Assembly (NCBI GenBank): GCA_028751875.1
Contig: CM054134.1
Coordinates: forward strand, 39,664,815-39,728,814
Origin: Rapana venosa
Lineage: Eukaryota; Mollusca; Gastropoda; Neogastropoda; Muricidae
Length of the DNA stretch: 64,000 bases
Direction: 5' to 3'
The notes under the pieces were generated by a model. It did not search any database, was not told the origin of the DNA, and worked only from the letters and a program-made list of their open reading frames with translations. Positions 10,479 to 23,200 of this stretch are shown here, in pieces. Every line of letters begins with the position of its first letter. Position 1 is the first letter of the stretch. The translations under genes were made by a program, and so were the position numbers.

Positions 10479-13130
10479 CCCCAATAAATAAAGATAGAGG
10501 CCCTATGCTCAGACATGGTAGTGGATGCCATGGATTGCTTGCGTGCTGATTGAATCTCTCTCTCTCTCTCTCGCTCTTCGTGCGCGCGCTCGCGGGGAGG
10601 GAGAGAGAGAGAGAGAGAGAGAGAGCGTGCCGTGTGTACGTGCTGTTTGACTGTGTGCACGTGTGTGTGGACCATCTTTTGTTTTTGCACTTTTGTATCT
10701 GTTTATGGGGTTTAACCCTGCTTTGGAGAATTTTGGTTAAATCGGCAGGAATGAATCAAAAGCAAACCAAGTTAACAAATTTATTAATGATAATCATTGT
10801 TAAGTTTGTATACGAAGAGGGCAAGAAGTATAAAAATTTGCAATGCTCAGATAACTCGTAAGGCAAGTTGCCCCCTGGCGGCAGTTTCCTGGTTGACAAC
10901 AACGCGACACAAAAGACGTTCTCATTGGTCGATTCGAATACCCGACGTGAGGAGATAGCTTGATCGTGTCTACAAGGTTTGTATGTTCTGACATGTTTTT
11001 CCCTCGTAAACGTTATTTTTGATAGTGTTTATTAGATTTCACTTATATTGAATACTTGTTGAAGTATCTTAAATATTCACTCCACGAATCAGAGACGGAT
11101 ATTGATAATCTGCCATATACGTAAGTTCAGTGATGAAGGAAATCAGCAGACAAAAAAAAATTGGAGCAGTAGGCCTACAGTGAGGTGGTAAACGACTCTT
11201 GGCATTTGAATTATCTTGAAGTGCTCTGATCTCACCCATTTATGGTAGAGTAGATCCCCACAACATTTGTTGGTAATGTTTGCTAAAAGTTCTCTTGTTC
11301 CCCCGGCCTTTTGATGATTGGTTTTCACCGTTCATTCGTGCGTTTAGTCATGACTGAATGATTCAAGCCTACTTTCTGGGGGTTTCTACTTTTGAACACA
11401 ATTTCACCATTTTAAATGGACAAGAACTTGTAAAACTAGCAAGTGGTCGGTGAAAATAAGGTGGTGGTTCACTGTAGTTTCTTTTTTTTTTAATCAACAT
11501 TTCTTATTTTCATAATAAAGGATGTTTGAAGCCAACATGAATTTGAAACTGAAAGGAAAGAGGTTAAGAATTATGGCATCACATAAAAAACTAGCCTAAG
11601 ATTAACTGATGCATTTCATGCTTCATTGTTCTGTTTCTAGCTGTTATGTATTTTAGATTTCTGACTTCCCATCTTGGGTTTTGTGGATTAAATTGAAAAA
11701 ATCCAAAGTGGAAAGCCTAAAGTAAACAGATGGTAGCTCAGCACTGTCACTGTCAGCCACCTTTGCCGTTTACTTTGAGTTTGAAAGGCATTTGTTGTAT
11801 GTTTTTAAATAGAGTCAAGATTAGTCATACTTCTGTTTAGCTTTGCATCATAGACTACTTTTTATTTAAAGAAAATCAACTCCAGAAATTAGCCCTATTT
11901 CTTTTTGCTTCACATTGTAAATTATGTGTAGAACCAAAAATTTACTGAACGAATTAGAATTTTATCAGTCTATTGGCTATGTTTTCTCTCCTAAAACAAA
12001 TGTTCTCAATTGCAAATGCAAGAGGGTTTGTAACTTTGTTTGCTTGGGCTGTTTCAAGATTATTGATTAAAAACTTTAGTTTAAATTGTCCTGGCTGACT
12101 TTTGCTGACCAATAACTCTGCTGAAAGAGTGAGAATACTGAATAGTCAATCATTTGTTTCATGAAAAGCATAAAAATCTCCAAATCCCTAAGTCAGGTGT
12201 GATTGTAGCGCTGAGGCAGAGATCTAGATACCAAAACAATGAAATAACCCCTTAAGTCACATTTATAATCAGATAATGTACTGTAGACTGTATTCAGTCA
12301 TTAGCAAAATTTGAGTTTTTATTATCTACTAATCTAGGCCCTACCAAGGTAGATATAGGCTTATAGCTTATGAGCACTAGCCCATAATAAATGCAGCAAA
12401 TTTAGACCAAACAATGAAATATCCAATATACGTTACATAGCCCCCATACTGGCCACATCTTTCACTTTGTTATTCTTATACTGTAGACAGTGTGGTGTAT
12501 GCAGATAAAAAGTTGCAAAGGGGACAAAGAGAAAAGAAAAAAGGTAATCTCAAGTGTCAACTGCCAAATAGTATAGGTTGGGGAGAAAATGTGAACCTTT
12601 TGACATTCGGGTTGGTGGTGGGGGGATTATGTTATTGTTAAACTTGTGTTTACAAATGTAATGGTATGTCTGTACTGCCATATATAGCTACTGCGTGGAC
12701 AGGCCAAAACCACAAAAAAATTGTGGACATGCCCAACCCCACTTTATTTTTACTTGCCCTGCTGAAGGTGTTGATACTGCTAGTGCTACAGACATGCACT
12801 AATGAACTCCCATGAAATCACTAGAAACCCTACATTGGCTACAGGCTAAAGCAGCTGTTGTTTATTACCTTGTCAGTGCAATGTTTACATTAAGAACCAG
12901 CAGGCTGACCAGCCTCTTGCTTTCTCATGAACACAGAGCATGTAGATAAGTATGAACACCTTTTCCAATATGTGTATCATGATGTATGCTTTTTCATGCC
13001 TGCTCTGCAGTTGCAAGTGGCAGTGTGAATGTATCCCAAGTCCCATTATATTTTTTTTTTAAAAGAATAGAGTTAATATGGAAGGGCCCTTTGTTGACTT
13101 GATTTTGATTTGCCATTAATTTTGTTGCAG
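10479..13130. other. Upstream region and probable 5' non-coding part of CDK1
   Basis: No coding sequence is found. A CT/GA microsatellite lies at 10555-10625 and a CpG-richer patch at 10860-11000 (separate entry). CDK1's start codon lies only 11 bases after a splice acceptor (AG at 13129-13130), so at least one untranslated first exon must lie upstream, probably in this stretch. The rest is AT-rich and featureless. Confidence 0.5.
10860..10985 (+). promoter_or_regulatory. Candidate CDK1 promoter with CCAAT and CHR-like motifs
   Basis: A CpG-richer island in AT-rich DNA carries an inverted CCAAT box (ATTGG, 10924-10928) and, 4 bp later, TTCGAA (10933-10938). The latter matches the cell-cycle homology region consensus TTYGAA bound by MuvB complexes. 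Mitotic genes, vertebrate CDK1 included, are known to use CCAAT (NF-Y) plus CHR sites. ACAAG|GTTTGT at 10976 is a possible first donor. The spacing is tighter than the roughly 30 bp usual in vertebrates, and both motifs are short, so this is a weak inference. Confidence 0.3.
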
Positions 13131-13141
13131 GTCAAATCACA

Positions 13142-13178
13142 ATGGATGAATACGCAAAGATTGAAAAGATTGGAGAAG
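13142..13178 (+). CDS. CDK1: CDK1 coding exon 1
   Basis: Encodes [12 protein letters not shown] plus the first base of Gly13; donor G|GTAAGG at 13179. Eleven bases of 5' UTR (13131-13141) precede the ATG after an acceptor at 13129-13130. The exon breaks inside the glycine loop. Confidence 0.93.
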
Positions 13179-16100
13179 GTAAGGAATACATGTACGATGT
13201 CCATGCATAGATCACTGCATGCCTGAATTTTTGATTGACAGCTGCATGAAATTTGGGCTACTCTTCCCGGGGAGAGCGTATCGCCATGACCAGCACCAAT
13301 TATTTCTTTTCTTGTCTGCAAGTGTAAATGTTTCCTATCACTGTATCAGTAGGTAGCGGCAGCCAAAATTTTATATAACATTAGTGTGCATAAAAATGGT
13401 ATTTTTGAAAAGAACTTTTTAAAACAAACACACACACACAAAAATTGTCTCTATCTCTGTTTTATCAAAAGTTATGGGTGTCTAAAGATGGTGGTACATT
13501 TTTCGGCCATTTTAACTGTATGGAAGCCTTATGTGGAAAGGACCTATTGTGGAAAGCACTACGATCACACCCATGCAAATTTCCATATACATAATACAAT
13601 GTCTATAATACTAATAATACCTACAAAAATTATCAGCTGTCTATCTTGAAGGGGGAAAAAAGATATACTGTGTTAAAATTGCCTCATTGTGTGATAGGCG
13701 GATGACTCAAATTGCATGATAAGCCATGTTTGAGGTCCAACAGGTTGAATAAGATAGCATCTTATGGCTACTTTTTTACATTGCTTAAAGATATGCATAT
13801 ATAGTAGGTAGCGGCAGCCCCCAGCGAATACTGTCATCACTGCAAATTTTCGGTCTTTTCACTTCCTTATTACTTCGCTTCTGTTTTACTGATTAAAAAA
13901 CACTGTATATAACACTATAAAACAGTATGTAAAACAGAAGCGGAGTAATAAGAAAGGGAAAAGACCGAAAATTTGCCATTTTTCAGCTGTGATGACCATA
14001 TTTGCAGGGGGCTGCCGCCACCTAGTATCAGAGTAGCTTTTTTCTATTAAAAATTGCCAGAGACAACATGAACTCATTGTCATGGGTTCTTTTACATGTG
14101 CTAAATGATTGTTGATCGTGGGACCTCGATTTATCATCTTATCTGAAAGACTAGCGCCCAGACCACCACCACACATGGTCTAGTAGATGGAAAAAAGTCT
14201 CAGGCATAAGTGGGAATTGAACCACCACACGCTTCAATTTCTAACCAGGACTTCTTGCTTTCTAGGCAGATATGTTGCCTCTAGATCACCAATCCACCAT
14301 ACTTGTTGCGGACTTTGGGCCTCTGAAGATACATTTGAGCTTCTTAAACAGCATTGACCAGATGAAAGGCAAGACTCAAGGGTGAAAAATTTGGATGGGT
14401 CACAAGATGAATGACAACAGTCAACAGACACGTCTTTCAACACGTATACATGCAAATTGCAAACAGCGGTCAAGTATTTCATAAGGGGTATGTAAAAGAA
14501 GTGAAATAATTATAAGCATTGCTTTTGTGAACACACACTCAGAGTTTGCATGCACCTTGAATGTCTAAATTTAGAGATTCCCTCTTCAAGACCTTGAATC
14601 TCCTTGAAAATGACCAAAATGTCACCCTGTGTGACAAAAACCTTGAAAACCCTTGAAAATGGACAGTATTCTTTCTAAGAGCGATGATCTAGCTACATAT
14701 TTTTTGTGTTAAAAAAATCATGGTTCACATGTGTGCGTGCGTGGACAAAACAGATGACTGAAGGAGAAGCAGGAGACAAAGTGTTCAACCTCAAAGTGAT
14801 TACTGATTTTGCATTAGTGCAGTAAGTTACATGAAGTTGTGTATTGATTGCCCCAGTTGGATGGATTGGTGTCAAGAGTTCAGAATGGCAAAGCGGAAGC
14901 TGTGCATTAAAATTTAAATGCTGTATAATTGATGAAAGCAGCTCTAGTTAAAGAACTAGTTTACTGTAGTAGCAACAGTGTGATTTAAAGCATGCAATAC
15001 TGCCAATAGTGTCAACCTGCAGGCAGTAGTGGACAGATGTGAAGAGGCAATATAGTCTGGCCTAGATTTGACACTTTGGACTTCAGTTGCTATAAAACAA
15101 ATTAAAACCATGATTTTTTTTTTTTAATCAGTGTTACTGGTGCACACACTTGTCTCTACCACTAGTCTAAACGGTTTTACCTGCAGATTTTATACGTCAT
15201 GACGACAGACATAATTAACTGATTAAGTGAAAAATATACTTCGGTGATAATTATACTTTCAGTTTCTACCTACAGCTATGGCCATTTAGTGTCATAACGT
15301 GGCACATTATCTGACTACATTTTATCAGGCAATGAAAAGATTGCTCCTTTTTTAACAATTAAAAAAATGTGTCAGCGTTGTCACAGCTCCTCGACACCAC
15401 CACCATCATTCCCCACCCACCCACTTTTTCAGGGGGGGGGCAAGGCCATCTTAGGAGTGTGAACACTGAGTGACAACCAAGCCTCTCCATGAATTCTATT
15501 TATAGTAAAGTTTGAATTTTGTCTTTAAATAATTGTATTTGAGCATAGTGTCTTATTCTGAATTTGCTTTACAACTGAATGTTTGATGACATTGTTCTGT
15601 TCAGGAACATATGGTGTAGTCTACAAAGGTCGTCACAGGAGAACAAATCAGCTGGTTGCACTGAAAAAGATCCGACTGGAAAATGACGAAGAGGGTGTTC
15701 CATCAACTGCCGTGAGAGAAATTTCCATGTTGAAAGAGTTGCAGCACCCCACCATTGTAACGTAAGAACTTTGTGTTTTTAATTTAACAAAGTGTTTGTG
15801 TGTCATTATGATAGTAATATGTTGTGTTATGGGAATAGTCGAGTTGTTCTCAGAGACAGTGCTATTTCTGTGACAAACATGACCCCACACTGAACTTTAC
15901 TGACAAAAACATGACTGTGTCACAGAGTAGGCCACCTAATTGGATTCTCAAAGGTTGGCAGCTAGAAATGTGTATTGCCAATTTTATTTGGGTTGGCAAT
16001 TGGTGATAAAGTTGAGCACAATTAGATTATCATAAATGATGCATGAATTGTACCCCAGAATTATCAAAAAGCTCTTTGGAAACTCATTAATAGCAATGTT

Positions 16101-17157
16101 ACGTTTCTCACTGAAGTCTGTATACCCCCCCAAAAAAAAAAAAAAAATCCCCCCCCCCCCCCCCCCCTCTTAAAACCCCCCCAACAAACCCACAACACCC
16201 CTCGCCCCCTACCCCACCCCCCAAACAAAACAAAAAAGAGGAAGAGAGAGAAAAGGAAATAACAGTGTTGATTCTTGGGTGCACCCTTGCGGGGTTTCTG
16301 CCTTTTTTTTCCCTCGAAATTGCTGCGAAATGATGTGGGCGCCAAAAAAAAATCTGGGACAGCACGTTTTTGAACAAACAGTGCACCATCACAACTGCTG
16401 TTGGTATAATCTCTAAAGTTGCGCTTCTTCTACCAAAGTTCTCCATTGATGCTTCTGTTTGGCTAAGTGCTTCACATTTGACCAATCACAGAAACTGTAG
16501 TTCATCCTTGTCAGTTCCTGTGGCAGTCATTACGTTGTTAAGCTACCCCAGGGGCAGCAAGATTTTTTGATTCATGCCTACAAGTGATCATCGTAATAAA
16601 GTGGGCTCATCCTGCTCTGTTGTCCTCTTCGTTTACATCATCTTCCAAGAAGTGCACTCCAGATATAAGTGACGTGATTGGGGCAGAAATTGCAGACGCT
16701 GTGTCCCAGCAGGTTCAGAGCTCGTAGATCTGGTAAGACGAGTAGCCCTGGCTTGAGAACCGTCAACATGGCATGCAGCAGTAGGCTATCCCCTGTGTAT
16801 CAAACATGGAAAGAACAATGCCTTCACTAAAGGAGGATGCGCTAATTACAGACAGCACTTAAGGCATCACGTAAAAACACTGCTGATCACCAGGAGGCTG
16901 TATGACACGAAACTCTTTAGAAAGAATTCGATCAGTTAGACAACTCTCGAGGGGGGACTTTGACATCAGCTTTAACCAATTATCTAGATCTCTCTCTCTC
17001 TGAATATAGAAATACAAATTTAACACTCTCTCTCCCTTCCTCTATCTCTCTGTGTCTCTGATCTTTTTTTTTTGGGGGGGGGGGGGGGGCAGAGACATGA
17101 CTTTGATATGGCTTTACTTACGTAGATATGTTTCTCTGAATGTGGAAATACAAATTT

Positions 17158-17236
<79 letters not shown>

Positions 17237-20200
17237 TCTCTCAGATCTCTCTCTCACCCCACTCTCTTTTTTTCCCCTCTCTCCTCTGTCCCTCCTCTCT
17301 CTGCCCTCCACCCCATCTCTCTCTCTCTCATGTGTCAGGAGTGCTTACTACAGATTAACTACAACACCTAAGGTGAATATTTAATCCTTTCTGCCTAGTA
17401 TTTGCCTATTTGTTTTGTTTCTCCTCCTTGAGAAGACAGCAGAAACAGAGTACTGAAGGTACTGTAAACAAATACTACTTGTCCCCTTTTTAAAAGTTTT
17501 TTAGGGGGCCCTTGGACCCACCTTGTTTTTTTGAAATCCTAGAATCAACACTGCAACAAGAAGACTCCAACCATGATCATATATTCAATTTCAGGTTGTT
17601 GGATGTGCTGATGCAAGATAACAAGCTGTATCTGGTATTTGAGTTCCTGAGCATGGATTTGAAAAAATATCTGGACAGTATTCCAAATGGACAGCAGATG
17701 GAAAAAGGATTGATCAAGGTAATGTATTGAAAGAGTTGGGTTTTGATATGTTGACAGTATCATTTGTTATATCTCATTCAGTACAAACATTCAGGAAGTG
17801 TTCTGCTGTATAGCTTATTGTAAATATGTGTGTCATCTCCTTCATTTGTTTATTGGGATTCATATGTGGAGATGCATAGCATCCCTACCTGGAAATACTG
17901 CACTTGGAGTTCCAGCTTTTCTATCCCTCTCTTTGTTTCTTCCCTGTTCCTTCCATCACCTCCTTGGTCTGTTTTCTGCCTTCTTGGTCCATTCTCCTGC
18001 CTTTTTTCCAGAAAGACTTAAAAGATGACAGATCTCTCCCATGCTGAAGTCGGATGTGCTGGGCCTGACTTGTCAGGCTCTTAACGGCAGTGCAACACAT
18101 TTCCACTCATATAAGAGACAACAGTAGCTGCTGTCTGAGTGTTAGACGAAGTTCATTGGGATACTTTTCTATACTTTTTTTTAACTGCAAAAACTTGATG
18201 ACATGCAGCAGATTCATTAGTACATTTGTTTCATTTTCAATGGCGTTTTGCCAAACGTGTCTTTTAAAAAAAAAAAAAAAAAATTCAGTTGTGTGCATCT
18301 TTAATCTTTTGTAAAGAGCAGAATGGTGTGTGGGTGCAAACAGATCTAAATAAATGTCCATTATATTAATATAATTACTGTGTGTCTTGCACTAAGAACC
18401 ATTTGGAAAGCTCTCTCTCTCTCTCTCACTCTCTCTCTCTCTCTATATATATATATGTGTGTGTGGTGTGTGTGACCAAATATTACGAAAGGGCCGAAAA
18501 AATGGGCAGAATTAACTCCTGAAAGTCCTCTTTATTGAGGTTACTTACCTGAATGTAATGTACTTGAGTGGAAAGGAGAGAGAGATTGGCTTTTTAACTC
18601 TCTACTACCGTCGGCGGGTTGACCCGCCCTCTTACTACTTGGTCCGCGAAGCCGCGGGCGGGTGTGCCCGCTGAATACCTGGGGACACCTGGTGTCTCCC
18701 TTTGCGCTATTTATATACCATGGTCTCACACCCCTTATCGCTTTAGACATGCGCAGTGAGCTCCCAGATAGTGTAGCTGCCGCCATTTGCAATTTTTGCT
18801 TCAGTTGATCGATTTTGGTGCCGATTTTTTCGATTTTACAGCGATGTCATCGAGTAACAATTTTTGGAGGGAGCTGCATCAATATGGCGACTGCTTCAAC
18901 GAACTTTTTGGAGGATTTTCTGTGAAAATAATGGCAGAATCTGAACTTATGTGGACTGAAATGGACTTAGAAGCTGAACAGAGGATTCAAGAGTTGCAGA
19001 GTGGAATGGATGTGCTGTGTTTATTGGTGATTTGAGTGATGAAGATGACTATGACAGTGGTGTAAACAACGATCCTGCCGAGGGGGGCATATGACTGTGA
19101 CTGGCTTAAAATGAAAGAATTTCGTGAAAATTGTGGCTCCAGAAACTTGCAAAACGATGCTAGTGACTCGTGGGTAGTATGATGGGTTTTTTTCTTCTGT
19201 TTTTCACTGACGAAGTGCAAAATAAAATTGGAACAAACCCGTGACCTGATTTCAATGGCTGTCTGTTCGTCAGCCTGTATGCTTGTTTGTGAGTGTGATT
19301 GCATGTTATTCTAATATTATCTGAACATTATTACTTATTTTGCATGTTTGATTTTATTTCACTTCATCTTTACAATTCTTTACCTCTTGAAATAGTCATA
19401 TTTTAAAAATTATTGCATAACCACCGTAGCCAACAACAACCGCAACATCATTGCCATCAGCATTCCACAACAACAAGTCACACGAGTCAAACGAAGAAAT
19501 ATTGAATTTTTATTCACAACTTAACAAGTACAGAAAGTTTCATGTAGATCTGTCTTTATTTCGATTTTTTGTTATTTTTTAAAGTCAGTAGGTGTGAAAC
19601 TGAAAGACACTGCAGAAAATACTTGGTATACAGTGGTAAGTAAGAGAAACGGAACGCGGTAGTAGAAGAGTTAATTGTGTGTATCATGAAAGGTGGTTCA
19701 GGTTCTAGTCTTTGGGGTCAGATTATTAAATACAAATACTTTGTGTAGCATATCTTTAGTGAACATCAGTAAATTCATGGCAGTTGGAAAGATGTCCCGC
19801 CATTCTCATTGTAGCATTATGTTTTTGATTTCAGAGCTTCATGTACCAGATTGTGTCTGGTATCCTCTTCTGCCACAAGAGACGAGTACTGCATCGAGAT
19901 CTGAAGCCTCAAAATTTGCTGATTGACAACAAGGGGGGCATCAAGATTGCTGACTTTGGTCTTGCTCGGGCTTTTGGAATTCCAGTCAGAGTTTACACTC
20001 ATGAGGTTAGACTTGTGTACCTTTTATCAGATCCTTGTGCCATAACGTTTTGGCTGTAGTTTTATAAGTTGACCCACTTACACAACCATACATATAGTTC
20101 AGAAAAATCCTGTTTAGCATGGTTCCTGAAATATTCTGGGGCAATCTTGCAACGCACCATGGCAGATTCCAGGATGACATAGGTACTGCATGAATCACAC

Positions 20201-23200
20201 CTCTTTGAAGTTCCTTTTTAAAATAAAAAAAACCCACTGAAAACAAAAGTTGAAAAGTCTGAATTTTATACCGAGTCAGAGAGGTCTGCATAAACCCTGT
20301 ATATCTAATGGGGAAAATTTTTTCAGGCACATGCACACAATCCCACATATTTTGAATGACTTTACACTCAAGCTCACACAATTCTACCAGCACTTTTCGT
20401 TGTAACTGTTAGTCTTAGATGTCTTCATATGTAGGTTTCATTAAATTGGTTTTCATGTCAGGAGATTTTTTTTTTTTAATGCTTCAGCTTCAGGGGGCTG
20501 TACCCCCTAACCCCCTGCTTTTTTGGAGGGAGAGGGGTCACACCTCTCCCTTAAACTCAACTGATTTTTGACTCTCAGAGGCTGGTTGCTTTACTGTGTT
20601 ATTCCCGTAGTTTTGCATACTTGGCATACCTTAGCACTTAGGTGCTGGCTATGGTAACAACAAAAATCCAACAAAAATTTTAGCATTGGACATTTAAAAA
20701 AAAAAAAGAAAGAAAAAGACTTGTGAAGTTCACTATATCAGGAAAATGAAATATTGTCTTCTGTGTGCAGGTAGTGACACTTTGGTATCGTGCTCCTGAG
20801 ATCCTGCTGGGGTCATCACGATACTCCACTCCTGTGGATGTTTGGAGCATTGGCACTATGTTTGCTGAAATGGTCAACAGACGTCCACTCTTTCATGGAG
20901 ACTCTGAAATTGATCAGCTGTTCAGGATATTTAGGTAAGCTGCACTTTGTGCCTCTGTAAGGTTGACAAAAAAGACCTGCCATAATTATGACTAATGATC
21001 AGTGCATGCCATATTTTGTGTGCTGGATGGTGATTGCAGTGTTGATTCTAAGCTGCAGGATTCCGTGAAGTGGTGTGTGAGTCTGCCAGCCTTCTGAAGT
21101 TTGGAATAGTAGTTACTTGGTAAACAAGAAGGTAACAGTAGGGCTCCTTGGATGTGTGTGTGCGCATGTGTGAGAGGGAAAAAGAGTGATATGTGGTATA
21201 TGCACTCAAAAAGGGGTAGTCTTCAGTAGCTAAGATTATATAGTACTCCTGATGGTAATCACACAACCACTGAAAATAATTTTACGGATGAAAACATGCT
21301 AAAAGCCACCATGAGAGATTAGCCGGTCTGATTTTGCAGCAAGATTTCCTAAAGCAATACAATCATTACTGATATTTTGCAGGACCATGGGGACTCCTAC
21401 AGATGAAACCTGGCCTGGTGTAAGCGGACTGCCAGACTACAAAAGCTCCTTCCCCTGCTGGAAGGGTACACAGCTCTCATCTGTCGTAAAGAACCTGGAT
21501 GAAGATGGCATGGACCTCCTTCAGGTGCTCTTTCGTGTTAGATCTTTATAGACCGTACAAATGCATGCAGATATTTGCTAAAAATCTTGGTGGGTTTGTT
21601 TTTTCTATTTTGTTCTTGGGTTGAAAACAAGTGTCCTGAAAAGGTTAAAAAGCAAAACAAAACTCACAGAGCTCTAAACATATTTATACTTTGAGAGCCA
21701 AAAAGATGTAATGAATGGACAGGTGAGCTTTTGTGATCACTTAGTTTTAGTCTGTTTTCAGTGCTAATTGCATTCTTGAGTCAAATAAATACCACTTTAA
21801 GATGAACTGCAGCAATTTTTTGTTTATGAAGAAAATGACACAAAATAGCTGTAATCAGGCATGGTACGTCTCTGCGAATTCATGGAAATCCCCGAAAAGG
21901 AAAAATTAATAAAATAAAATAAAATAAAAATGAAAGAAGAAAACCGTCAAGGGATGTAACTTCCATGCGGATTACTTCCCTTCTCTTCTTGACATCACAA
22001 GTTATCACTAGGTAGCAAGTGGCCTGTCTCTGTTGAAAGAAGTGGGCCATGTGTATCAGTTTTCATGAAAGGGATGGACTAGAGGAGTGAAAGGGGATGG
22101 TAGGAAGGGGGAGAGTGGGTGGTGGTGGGGGGCTTTCACTGACTGTTCCACTTCAGCTGTGGGAGCAGTGAGAGAGCAGCACTGTTTACAAAACAATCAG
22201 CAGGCCAACCTGCCTCCCATTTCTTTTTCATGGAGAGAGCCCCCCCCCCCCCCCTCTCTCTCTCTCTCGCTCTCTCACACTCTCTCCCTGTCTGTCTCCT
22301 ACCCTCTCACACACTCTCTCTCTCTGCTCTCTCTCTTTTCTCTCTGTCTCTCTTACATAATACACACACACACACAGTTTCTCTCACACACATACTGCTT
22401 TTTTGGGGTATTATTCCATGTGTTTCTCACTATCCCCCCCCCCCCACCCTCTCTCTCTCTCTCTCTCTCTCCTTTCTTTCTTTCTCTCTCAATCCGTGTT
22501 AGTGCATATTTGTCTAGATATGCCCTTATTTTTGCTATGTGATTACTTTGGTATAAAGCCTCGTTTGGGTTGACTGATACAGGAGCGTTTATTTTAGGGC
22601 AGAGATTGCTTAGTATGAAGAACTGAAATTAATTCGAGGAGAGGCTTTTTTACAGCCCAGAATGACTAAAAAAGCTTCAGGGGCAGTTGCCCCATGACCC
22701 CGTTTTTTTTTCTTTTTCTTTTTCAAGCACCACCATCCCCTGTGCCCTTTTTTTCTTCTGTTTTCCAATTGCTATGTATGTTTTTCTCACCAAGTCATCT
22801 GTCTCTTTCACACACACACACACCCCCCCCCCCCCCACCACCTTTTTCCTTCCCCTTTGATAGCCTAATGGTTAGATGTTAAGCTCATGATCTCACAGCC
22901 TGGGTTGGAGCCACCACTGAGATGCCCATTTAAGGGATTTTACCCCAAGATTTATGGTAGAATTTATCTTGGTTTGGTAGAGATGAAATCATTTTCTACA
23001 CATAGTGCAAATACCTTCCAAGAGTCAAAGATTTATTTCATTTGTCGCACACTGTTGTCAAGTTATCAATAGCTTTACTGTGTATGATTTGGAATAAATC
23101 AAGGTGGAGATAAAAGTTTTCAGGGTTACTTCTGATGCATGTTAATGCCTTAAATTTTCCTGACTTTGCTGGGGACTCTTTGTGATTTGTGTTACCAGGT

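Noticed and set aside
22087..22542. 151-codon Ser/Leu/Pro-rich open frame
   Set aside because: It is a translation of the CT/C/CA microsatellite in CDK1 intron 6.
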